Below the pieces are notes generated by a model. The model was not told the origin of the DNA. It worked only from the letters and a program-made list of their open reading frames with translations, and made no database searches. Shown piece by piece: positions 53,636 through 62,600 of a stretch of DNA of 64,000 nt; within the stretch, counting starts at the first letter, position 1; every line of letters begins with the position of its first letter. The DNA lies in NCBI RefSeq assembly GCF_013385825.1, contig NZ_JACAPG010000021.1, forward strand, positions 1 to 64,000. Direction: 5' to 3'. This stretch comes from Pseudomonas reactans. Its GTDB lineage: Bacteria > Pseudomonadota > Gammaproteobacteria > Pseudomonadales > Pseudomonadaceae. The position numbers and the translations under genes are program-made.

Positions 53636-54856
53636 ATGAAAACAACTATAAAGCTGGGCCTCGTTGCGTCTTGTCTAAGCCTGCCGTTTGGCGCTCAAGC
53701 CCTGGAATTTGCCGGTTACCTGCGCAGCGGCGCAGGCACCTCGACGGGCAGCGGTCCACAGCAATGTTTCCAGCTGCCGGGGGCGCAATCCAAATACCGC
53801 CTGGGTAACGAATGCGAACAATACGCCGAGCTGGAACTGCGCCAGGACCTGCTCACCCTCGACGACGGTTCGGTGCTCAGCGTCGATGCCATGGCGTCGC
53901 TCTACAACAAGTACGACCGTGAGCTGAAGTTCCAGGGCGAGAACAATGGCTCGGCGCGCATGCCGCAGATGTATGCGCAGTGGTCCAACCTGCCCAGCCT
54001 CAATGGCGGTTCGCTGTGGGCCGGCCGGCGTTACTACAAACGAAACGACATCCATATCTCCGACTTCTACTACTGGAACCAGAGCGCCACGGGCGGCGGT
54101 ATCGAGGACGTGCTGATCGGTGACCTCAAGTACAGCTACGCGATTTCCCGCAAGGACAACCTTTACCAGAAGGAATACGCCACCCGTCACGATTTCAACG
54201 TCGCGGGCTTCAAGACCAACCCCGGCGGCGAACTGGAATTGGGCTTGAGCTACATCGAAAAAGCCGGCGGCCGCGACACCAACAGCGGTTGGGCGATCAC
54301 CGCGCAGCACGTGCAAAAACCTTTCCTCGGCGGCAAGAACAAGTTCGCCTTGCAGTACGGCGAGGGCCCCGGCACCGGCCTGGGTTATACCGGCAATACC
54401 TTCCTGGACAACAGCAGCAAAAGTTACCGCGCCGTGGAGTTTTTCGATTGGCAGGTGACCCCGCGTTTTGGCGGGCAGATCGAGGCCGTGTATCAGAAAG
54501 ACATTCGCCCAGGCTCAAGCGACCAGACCTGGATGTCCCTCGGTGTGCGCCCGGCATACGCCATCAGCGAGCAATTCAAACTGGTCACCGAGCTTGGGCA
54601 TGATCAAGTCGAGGCCACGGGCGGAACGCGCAAGCTGAGCAAATTTACCTTCGCTCCCACATGGTCGCCCAAAGGCCCGGATTTCTGGGCGCGGCCGGAG
54701 GTGCGCTTGTACTACACCTATGCAACCTGGAACGAAGCGGCCAAGCGTGCGGCGAATGAATTGGCGGCAGGGTCGGCGTTATCCGATACCGGTGCCTATG
54801 GCACGGCGCGACATGGGTCGAACTTTGGTGTGCAAGTCGAATATTGGTGGAAATAA
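53636..54856 (+). CDS. LamB-type maltoporin-like carbohydrate porin
   Basis: The 406-residue outer-membrane protein has a cleavable signal (MKTTIKLGLVASCLSLPFGAQA), then LEFAGYLRSGAGTSTGSG typical of LamB/ScrY-family porins, aromatic-rich beta strands, and the C-terminal QVEYWWK end. It sits in the trehalose locus between treC and the PTS fusion, so it likely lets trehalose cross the outer membrane. Confidence 0.88.
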   Translation: MKTTIKLGLVASCLSLPFGAQALEFAGYLRSGAGTSTGSGPQQCFQLPGAQSKYRLGNECEQYAELELRQDLLTLDDGSVLSVDAMASLYNKYDRELKFQGENNGSARMPQMYAQWSNLPSLNGGSLWAGRRYYKRNDIHISDFYYWNQSATGGGIEDVLIGDLKYSYAISRKDNLYQKEYATRHDFNVAGFKTNPGGELELGLSYIEKAGGRDTNSGWAITAQHVQKPFLGGKNKFALQYGEGPGTGLGYTGNTFLDNSSKSYRAVEFFDWQVTPRFGGQIEAVYQKDIRPGSSDQTWMSLGVRPAYAISEQFKLVTELGHDQVEATGGTRKLSKFTFAPTWSPKGPDFWARPEVRLYYTYATWNEAAKRAANELAAGSALSDTGAYGTARHGSNFGVQVEYWWK

Positions 54857-54865
54857 TCAATTCTC

Positions 54866-54965
54866 TGTAGGAGCGAGCTTGCTCGCGAAAAACGCAAGGG
54901 CACCGCGTTCATCCAGGATGCGTACGTCATCGTTGACGTCCTTCGCGAGCAAGCTCGCTCCTACA
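54866..54965. repeat. REPIN (100 bp) between porin and PTS fusion genes
   Basis: Inverted TGTAGGAGCGAGCTTGCTCG arms; same class as 22802, 26482 and 33294. It lies inside the trehalose gene series and may lower transcription of the downstream two genes. Confidence 0.9.
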
Positions 54966-54999
54966 GGGTTATTTACAGAACAAAACAGCAGGTGAAGTC

Positions 55000-57516
55000 A
55001 TGACCACAACTCAACCCCTGGAATTGCTGGCGCCCTTATCGGGTGTGCTGCTGGCGCTGGACAAGGTGCCGGACCCGGTGTTCTCCAGCCGCCTGATCGG
55101 CGATGGCCTGTGCATCGACCCCACGTCGCAGACGCTCTGCGCGCCGCTGACCGGGGTGATCAGCAATATCCAGGACAGTGGGCATGCGGTCAGTGTCACC
55201 GACGACAACGGCGTCCAGGTGCTGATGCATATCGGCCTGGACACCGTGAACCTGGCGGGCCAGGGCTTCACCCGGTTGGTGCAGGAAGGCCAGCGTGTGG
55301 AGGCCGGGCAGCCGTTGATCGAATTCGATGCCGACTACGTGGCGCTCAATGCACGCAGTTTGCTGACCTTGATGCTGGTGGTCAGCGGCGAGCCCTTCAG
55401 CCTGTTGGCGGACGGCCTGGTGGAAACGGGCCAGCCGCTGTTGCAGTTATCCCCAAGTGAGGCTGTGCAAGCAGCGGACGAAGAGGAGGGCGATGCCCTG
55501 TTCTCCAAGCCGCTGACCTTGCCTAATGCCAACGGCCTGCACGCGCGCCCGGCCGCGGTATTCGCCCAGGCGGCGAAGGGTTTCAACGCCAGCATCTACC
55601 TGCACAAGCAAACCCAGAGCGCCAACGCCAAATCGCTGGTGGCGATCATGGCGTTGCAAACCGTGCAGGGCGATACCTTGCAAGTGAGCGCGGCGGGCGA
55701 GGACGCCGAGGCGGCGATCAAGACGCTGGTGGCCTTGTTGGCCGAAGGGTGTGGCGAGGCGGTGGCGAGTGTTGCCGAGCCAGCCGCAGCGCAGTCGCCG
55801 GTGACCTTGCTGCGGGGCGTGTGTGCATCACCGGGCTCGGCGTTTGGTCAGGTCGTTCAAGTGACCGAACCCGAGCTGGTCATCACGCAGCAAGGCACGG
55901 GCGAAGCTGCCGAACGTGCTGCTTTGACCCGCGGCTTGCTCGCCGCCACTGAAGCGTTGCAGGCTTTGCAGGACAAGGCGGCTGGCAGCGCCCAGGCCGA
56001 GATTTTCCGCGCCCATCAGGAATTGCTTGAAGACCCGACCTTGCTGGAACATGCCCACCGCCTACTGGCTGAAGGCAAGAGTGCCGCGTTCGCCTGGAAC
56101 AGTGCGACGCTCGCGACCGTCAAGCTCTTCCAGGGATTGGGCAACGCGCTGATCGCTGAGCGTGCGGCAGACCTGACGGACGTCGGCCAGCGCGTGCTGA
56201 AACTGATCCTGGGTATCCAAGACAGCGCCTGGGAGTTGCCAGAGCGCGCGATCCTGATCGCCGAACAACTGACCCCTTCACAGACCGCCAGCCTGGACAC
56301 ACGCAAGGTGCTGGGGTTTGTCACTGTCGGTGGTGGTGCGACCAGCCACGTCGCAATCCTCGCCCGTGCCCTGGGCCTGCCGGCTATTTGCGGTGTGCCG
56401 GGCGAGGTGTTGGCGTTGGCCAATGGCAAGCAGGTGCTGCTCGACGCCGACAAGGGCGAGCTGCACCTCGACCCGAACCTGGCCGAAATCGAGCAACTGG
56501 ACGCGGCACGTAAACAACAGGGGCTCCGCCATCAGCACGATGTGGCGCAGGCGTCGCTACCCGCCACTACCCGTGACGGCCACCACGTTGAAGTCACTGC
56601 CAACGTGGCTTCGTTGCAGGAAGTCGAGCAATCCCTGACCCTCGGCGGCGAAGGCGTCGGCCTGCTGAGATCGGAGTTCCTGTATCTGGATCGTAACCGT
56701 GCCCCAAGTCCCGACGAACAGGCCGCGACCTACACCGCTATCGCCCGCGCCCTGGGCACCGAGCGCAACCTGGTGGTGCGCACCCTCGACGTCGGTGGCG
56801 ACAAACCCTTGGCCTATGTGCCGATGGACGCCGAGACCAACCCGTTCCTTGGCCTTCGCGGCATTCGTTTATGCCTGGAACGCCCGGAACTATTGCGCGA
56901 ACAATTTCGCGCAATCCTCGCCAGCGCCGGTTTTGCACGGCTGCACATCATGTTGCCGATGGTCAGCCTGCTGTCGGAACTGCACCTGGCGCGCAAAATC
57001 CTTGAAGAAGAAGCGCTGGCGCTGGGGCTCACCGAGTTGCCAAAGCTGGGCATCATGATTGAAGTGCCATCCGCCGCGCTGATGGCGGATGTGTTCGCGC
57101 CCTATGTGGATTTCTTCTCCATCGGCACCAACGACCTGACCCAGTACACGCTGGCGATGGACCGCGACCACCCGCGCCTGGCCAGTCAGGCCGACAGTTT
57201 CCACCCGGCGGTACTGCGCTTGATCGCCACCACGGTCAAGGCTGCCCACGCCCACGGCAAGTGGGTGGGTGTGTGCGGCGCGTTGGCGTCCGAAGCGTTG
57301 GCGGTGCCCGTATTGATCGGGCTGGGTGTGGACGAGTTGTCGGTCAGCGTGCCGTTGATCCCCACCATCAAGGCCACCGTGCGCGAGCTGGACCTGGCCG
57401 ACTGCCAGATCATCGCCCGCCAGGTGCTGGGCCTGGAAGAAGCCGCCCAGGTGCGTGAGGCCTTGCGCCAGTATCACGCGGCTACCGTTGAAACCTCACC
57501 TGTCGTGGAGCACTGA
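55000..57516 (+). CDS. Multi-domain PTS phosphotransferase EIIA(Glc)-HPr-EI
   Basis: The 838-residue fusion supplies all general phosphorelay steps to TreP. EIIA-Glc is residues 1-150 with H62 and phospho-H77 (VLMHIGLDTV). HPr is about 168-255 with H181 (NGLHARPAAV). EI begins near 270 with phospho-H450 (GGGATSHVAILARALGLPAICG) and a C-terminal PEP-binding barrel (FFSIGTNDLTQYTLAMDRD). Such fusions resemble FruB/NagF-like proteins. With EIIA included, the trehalose system does not need the cell's other PTS proteins. Confidence 0.95.
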   Translation: MTTTQPLELLAPLSGVLLALDKVPDPVFSSRLIGDGLCIDPTSQTLCAPLTGVISNIQDSGHAVSVTDDNGVQVLMHIGLDTVNLAGQGFTRLVQEGQRVEAGQPLIEFDADYVALNARSLLTLMLVVSGEPFSLLADGLVETGQPLLQLSPSEAVQAADEEEGDALFSKPLTLPNANGLHARPAAVFAQAAKGFNASIYLHKQTQSANAKSLVAIMALQTVQGDTLQVSAAGEDAEAAIKTLVALLAEGCGEAVASVAEPAAAQSPVTLLRGVCASPGSAFGQVVQVTEPELVITQQGTGEAAERAALTRGLLAATEALQALQDKAAGSAQAEIFRAHQELLEDPTLLEHAHRLLAEGKSAAFAWNSATLATVKLFQGLGNALIAERAADLTDVGQRVLKLILGIQDSAWELPERAILIAEQLTPSQTASLDTRKVLGFVTVGGGATSHVAILARALGLPAICGVPGEVLALANGKQVLLDADKGELHLDPNLAEIEQLDAARKQQGLRHQHDVAQASLPATTRDGHHVEVTANVASLQEVEQSLTLGGEGVGLLRSEFLYLDRNRAPSPDEQAATYTAIARALGTERNLVVRTLDVGGDKPLAYVPMDAETNPFLGLRGIRLCLERPELLREQFRAILASAGFARLHIMLPMVSLLSELHLARKILEEEALALGLTELPKLGIMIEVPSAALMADVFAPYVDFFSIGTNDLTQYTLAMDRDHPRLASQADSFHPAVLRLIATTVKAAHAHGKWVGVCGALASEALAVPVLIGLGVDELSVSVPLIPTIKATVRELDLADCQIIARQVLGLEEAAQVREALRQYHAATVETSPVVEH

Positions 57517-57518
57517 GT

Positions 57519-57809
57519 ATGTTCGAGAAATTACAGCGGGCGTTCTGGAAGGCCCTGACGCCGGATTTGATTGCCGAGACGGTCGTTGCGCCAACGCATA
57601 GTCTGCTGTCGGCCGAGGTGCTGAATGCGTTGGGCGGGGCGGATAACCTCAAGTCGCAGCAGCGGGTGGCGCTGACGCGGGTGAGGGTGCAGTTGCAGGA
57701 TGTGGCGAAGGTGGATGCCACGGCGTTGAAAGTAGCGGGTGTTCCGGCAGTGATGGTGCTCGCAGGCGGCGTAGTACACCTGATCACTGGCCTGTCCCGA
57801 CACCTGTAG
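57519..57809 (+). CDS. Small EIIB-like protein lacking the phospho-cysteine
   Basis: The 96-residue protein follows the PTS fusion by 2 bp. Residues about 35-90 match a glucose-family EIIB domain (LNALGGADNLKSQQRVALTRVRVQLQDVAKVDATALK split in the family as GG-N-x-C-TRLRV-VD). The position equal to the EIIB active cysteine (ACITRLRV) is alanine (VALTRVRV), so it cannot carry phosphate in the usual way. It may be a regulatory or structural EIIB relative. The TAG stop is in a REP arm. Confidence 0.8.
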   Translation: MFEKLQRAFWKALTPDLIAETVVAPTHSLLSAEVLNALGGADNLKSQQRVALTRVRVQLQDVAKVDATALKVAGVPAVMVLAGGVVHLITGLSRHL

Positions 57810-57871
57810 GAGACCGGCTTGCCGGCGATGGGGCACTTGAGATCGCATCGCCGGCAAGCCGGGCTCCTACA
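57805..57871. repeat. REP palindrome pair (GCCGGC class)
   Basis: TGTAGGAGACCGGCTTGCCGGC and its inverted copy span 67 bp between the EIIB-like gene and mltF. The stop codon of the upstream gene lies in the left arm. Confidence 0.88.
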
Positions 57872-57887
57872 AGAGCGAGGTAGAGGT

Positions 57888-59348
57888 TCAGAGTTTCGGG
57901 TTATCTTCCGGCGGCTTGGTCTTGTCCACACCCGGCACATGCAAGTTGCCTTCGACCACCTGGTTGCCTTCCAACTGCGGCTGGGTCACCCAGGTGAGAA
58001 TGTCGTAGTAACGCCGGATGTTCGCCACGAAGTGCACCGGCTCACCGCCACGGGCGTAACCGTAGCGGGTCTTGCTGTACCACTGCTTCTGCGACAGGCG
58101 CGGCAGCATCTTCTTCACGTCCAGCCACTTGTTCGGGTTCAGGCCTTCACGTTTGGCCAAGGTGCGCGCATCTTCCAGGTGGCCGGTGCCGACGTTGTAG
58201 GCGGCGAGGGCAAACCAGGTGCGATCCGGCTCGGCAATACTGTCGTCCAATTCATCCTTGATCTTGGCCAGGTACTTGGCGCCACCCATGATGCTTTGCT
58301 TGGGGTCCAGGCGGTTGGACACGCCCATTGCCTGGGCGGTGTTCTGGGTCAGCATCATCAGGCCGCGCACGCCGGTCTTGGAGGTAACGGTCGGCTGCCA
58401 CAGCGATTCCTGATAGCCGATGGCAGCCAGCAAACGCCAATCGACCTTTTCTTCCTTGGCATAGGCGCGGAAGTGTTTCTCGTACTTGGGCAAACGCTGC
58501 TGCAGGTGCTGGGCAAAGGTGTAGGCGCCCACATAACCGAGCACGTCGACATGGCCGTAGTAGCGGTCTTTCAGACGCTGCAACGTGCCATTCTTCTCGA
58601 CTTTATCCAGGTAACTGTTGATCTCGTTAAGCAGGCTGTTGTCTTCGCCGGCGGCCACCGCCCAGCTCTGGTTGCTGGCGTTGCCCAGGTCGAACGCCAC
58701 GCGCACGTTGGGGAAGTACACCTGGTTCATCGCCACTTCGTTGGAGTCCACCAGGGTCAGGTCGATTTGCCCTTCGTCCACCATGCGCAGCAGGTCGACC
58801 ACCTCAACGGCGTCGGATTCTTCGTATTCAATCGCTGGATTCTGCTTTTTCAGCGCCGCCAACTGTTCGGCGTGGGTGCTGCCCTTGAGCACCATGATCT
58901 TCTTGCCCACCAGATCGGCCGCGTTGGTCGGACGCGACTGGCCGTTGCGGTAGATGATCTGCGGGGTGACTTCTAAATAAGGGTGGGAGAAACGCACCTG
59001 CGTCTGGCGCTGCTCGCTGCTGACCAGGCCGGCCGCTGCGAGAACCGGGCCATTGGGTTTGCCCAGTTGGCCGAACAGGTCGTCGAGGTTGTCGGCGGTC
59101 TCGATCTCCAGCTTCACGCCCAGGTCATCCGCGAAGCGCTTGACCAGTTCGTATTCGAAACCGGTTTCACCGTTGCGGTCCTGGAAATAGGTCGCCGGGC
59201 TGTTCCGGGTGACCACCCGCAATACGCCATCCTCCTTGATTCGCTCGAGCGTGCTGGGTTTATCAACACAGGCGCTGAGCATCAGGAAGAGTCCGGTGGC
59301 GATGAGCCATTTGGCGCATCGCGGGCGCAAAGCAGTTGGGGAGAACAT
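57888..59348 (-). CDS. mltF: Membrane-bound lytic transglycosylase MltF
   Basis: The 486-residue lipoprotein has a signal with lipobox LMLSAC, a family 3 solute-binding-like regulatory domain (about residues 40-265) and a C-terminal SLT domain with the catalytic glutamate in GYQESLWQPTVTS and the GLMMLTQNTA motif. It cuts peptidoglycan to 1,6-anhydro products. I use ATG 59348 (MFSPTALRPRC), since the longer upstream frame overlaps the purL regulatory region. Divergent from purL. Confidence 0.96.
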   Translation of the reverse strand: MFSPTALRPRCAKWLIATGLFLMLSACVDKPSTLERIKEDGVLRVVTRNSPATYFQDRNGETGFEYELVKRFADDLGVKLEIETADNLDDLFGQLGKPNGPVLAAAGLVSSEQRQTQVRFSHPYLEVTPQIIYRNGQSRPTNAADLVGKKIMVLKGSTHAEQLAALKKQNPAIEYEESDAVEVVDLLRMVDEGQIDLTLVDSNEVAMNQVYFPNVRVAFDLGNASNQSWAVAAGEDNSLLNEINSYLDKVEKNGTLQRLKDRYYGHVDVLGYVGAYTFAQHLQQRLPKYEKHFRAYAKEEKVDWRLLAAIGYQESLWQPTVTSKTGVRGLMMLTQNTAQAMGVSNRLDPKQSIMGGAKYLAKIKDELDDSIAEPDRTWFALAAYNVGTGHLEDARTLAKREGLNPNKWLDVKKMLPRLSQKQWYSKTRYGYARGGEPVHFVANIRRYYDILTWVTQPQLEGNQVVEGNLHVPGVDKTKPPEDNPKL

Positions 59349-59482
59349 CTGCGCAGTATACGCAAACGGCCCACGGCGCCATATCTCGACAGCGCGGGTC
59401 TTGTCTGCTAGCGCCGGTAAAACTGTGCTGCAGCCCGCAGAAACGGGGCTTGGCGCGCGATTGTGACGGTTAAAATAACTGC

Positions 59483-59525
59483 GCCGGATGCCCGGCATCC
59501 CCCCTCGAAAGGGGGGTAATCCGGC
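59483..59525 (+). promoter_or_regulatory. Structured element upstream of purL
   Basis: Two mutually exclusive foldings are visible: outer stem GCCGGAT (59483-59489) / ATCCGGC (59519-59525) enclosing CCCCCC (59499-59504) / GGGGGG (59511-59516), or a local hairpin GGATG / CATCC (59486-59500). A possible -10 TAGAAT for purL lies later (59587-59592), so this element may be upstream DNA control or part of a longer leader. No known riboswitch class recognised. Confidence 0.4.
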
Positions 59526-59635
59526 CAACTGACGTCCGGCAGCAGCCACCGGTAGCGTTTCGGGTGCCGTTGGCGGCGGTTTACGCTAGAATGCACGGCC
59601 TCAAAGCACACCCCCTTCCCGAGGCTGTCCCGAAG

Positions 59636-62600
59636 ATGTTGATCCTGCGCGGCGCTCCTGCCCTTTCTGCCTTTCGCCACAGCAAACTCCTTGAGCAACT
59701 GAGCCAAAAGGTTCCAGCTGTTACAGGCCTGTACGCTGAATTTGCTCACTTCGCCGACGTTACCGGCGTGTTGACCGCCGACGAACAGCAAGTGCTGGCA
59801 CGCCTTCTGAAGTACGGCCCAAGCGTTCCGGTTCAAGAGCCTAATGGCCGCTTGTTCCTGGTTCTGCCGCGGTTCGGCACCATCTCGCCCTGGTCGAGCA
59901 AGGCCAGCGATATCGCCCGCAACTGTGGCCTGGACAAAATCCAGCGCCTGGAGCGTGGTATCGCGTTCTACGTCGCCGGCCAGTTCAGCGATGCCGAAGC
60001 CGAGCTGATCGCCAGCAGCCTGCACGACCGCATGACCCAGATCATCGTCAGCCAGCTGGAACAGGCTGCCGGCCTGTTCAGCCACGCCGAGCCCAAGCCG
60101 CTCACCGCGATTGACGTGCTCGGCGGTGGCCGCGCCGCCCTCGAGAAGGCCAACACCGAGCTGGGCCTGGCCCTGGCCGAAGACGAAATCGACTACCTGG
60201 TCAACGCCTTCAACGGCTTGAAGCGCAACCCGCACGACATCGAACTGATGATGTTCGCCCAGGCCAACTCCGAGCACTGCCGTCACAAGATCTTCAACGC
60301 CAGTTGGGACATCGACGGCGAAAGCCAGGAAAAAAGCCTGTTCGGCATGATCAAGAACACCTACGTGATGCACAGCGAAGGGGTCCTTTCTGCTTATAAG
60401 GACAACGCCTCGGTGATCGTCGGCTCCGTCGCGGGCCGTTTCTTCCCGGACCCTGAAACCCGCCAGTACGGTGCGGTGCAGGAGCCGGTGCACATCCTGA
60501 TGAAGGTTGAGACCCACAACCACCCGACCGCGATTGCCCCGTTCCCGGGCGCAGCCACCGGTTCCGGCGGCGAAATCCGTGACGAAGGTGCAACCGGCCG
60601 TGGCGCCAAGCCAAAGGCGGGCCTGACCGGTTTCACCGTGTCCAACCTGCAGATCCCAGGTTTCGAGCAGCCATGGGAAGTGCCGTACGGCAAGCCTGAG
60701 CGCATCGTTACCGCGCTGGACATCATGATCGAAGGCCCGCTGGGCGGCGCCGCGTTCAACAACGAATTCGGCCGTCCGGCGCTGACCGGTTACTTCCGTA
60801 CCTTCGAACAATCCATCACCACCCCGCGTGGTGATGAAGTGCGCGGCTACCACAAGCCGATCATGTTGGCCGGCGGCATGGGCAACATCCGTGAAGAACA
60901 CGTCAAGAAAGGCGAGATCCTGGTCGGCTCCAAGCTGATCGTGCTCGGCGGCCCGGCGATGTTGATCGGTCTGGGTGGTGGTGCCGCTTCTTCCATGGCC
61001 ACCGGCACCAGCTCGGCAGACCTGGACTTCGCTTCCGTACAGCGCGAAAACCCAGAGATGGAGCGTCGCTGCCAGGAAGTCATCGACCGTTGCTGGCAGT
61101 TGGGTGACAAGAACCCGATCAGCTTCATCCACGACGTCGGTGCCGGTGGTTTGTCCAACGCCTTCCCGGAACTGGTCAACGATGGCGACCGTGGTGGCCG
61201 TTTCGAACTGCGCAACATTCCTAACGACGAGCCGGGCATGGCCCCGCACGAAATCTGGAGCAATGAATCCCAGGAGCGCTATGTTCTGGCAGTCGGCGCT
61301 GAAGACTTCGCACGCTTCCAGGCCATCTGCGAACGCGAGCGTTGCCCGTTTGCCGTGGTCGGCGAAGCCACTGCCGAGCCGCAACTGACGGTTACCGACA
61401 GCCACTTCGGCAACAGCCCGGTGGACATGCCTCTCGAAGTGCTGCTGGGCAAAGCCCCGCGCATGCACCGTTCGGCCGTGCGCGAAACCGAGCTGGGCGA
61501 TGATTTCGACCCAAGCCAACTGGAACTGGCCGACAGCATCGAACGCGTGCTGCACCACCCGGCCGTGGCGAGCAAAAGCTTCCTGATCACCATCGGCGAC
61601 CGCACCATCACTGGCCTGGTGGCCCGTGACCAAATGGTCGGCCCGTGGCAGGTTCCGGTGGCCGACGTTGCCGTCACCGCCACCAGCTTCGACGTCTACA
61701 CCGGTGAAGCCATGGCCATGGGCGAGCGCACGCCGCTGGCCCTGCTCGATGCTCCGGCATCGGGCCGCATGGCCATTGGTGAAACCCTCACCAACATTGC
61801 TGCTTCGCGGATCGGTAAATTGTCTGACATCAAACTGTCGGCCAACTGGATGTCCGCTGCCGGTCACCCGGGTGAAGACGCCCGCCTGTACGACACCGTC
61901 AAAGCGGTCGGCATGGAGTTGTGCCCGGAGCTGGGCATCACCATTCCGGTGGGCAAGGACTCCATGTCCATGGCCACCCGTTGGAACGAAGACGGCGTCG
62001 ACAAGACGGTCACCTCGCCGCTGTCGCTGATCGTCACCGGTTTCGCACCGGTCACCGACATCCGCCATACCCTGACCCCGCAACTGCGCATGGACAAGGG
62101 CACCACTGACCTGATCCTGATCGACCTGGGCCGTGGCCAGAACCGCATGGGCGCGTCCATCCTGGCGCAAACCCATGGCAAGCTCGGCAGCCAGGCACCG
62201 GACGTCGATGACGCCGAAGACCTGAAAGCCTTCTTCGCCGTGATCCAGGGCCTCAACGCCGACGGCCACCTGCTGGCTTACCACGACCGTTCCGACGGTG
62301 GTCTGCTGACCAGCGTTGTCGAGATGGCCTTCGCCGGTCACTGCGGCCTGAACATCGTGCTCGACAGCGTTGCCGAGGATGCATCCGAGATCAACGGCAT
62401 CCTGTTCAACGAAGAGTTGGGCGCGGTGATCCAGGTTCGCCAGGACGCTACCCCGGACGTGCTCGCCCAATTCAGCGCCGCTGGCCTGGACGACTGCGTG
62501 GCCGTGATCGGCCAGCCGATCAACAACGGCGAGATCAACATCTCGTTCAACGGTGACACGGTGTTTGCCGGCCAGCGTCGTCTGCTGCAACGCCAGTGGG

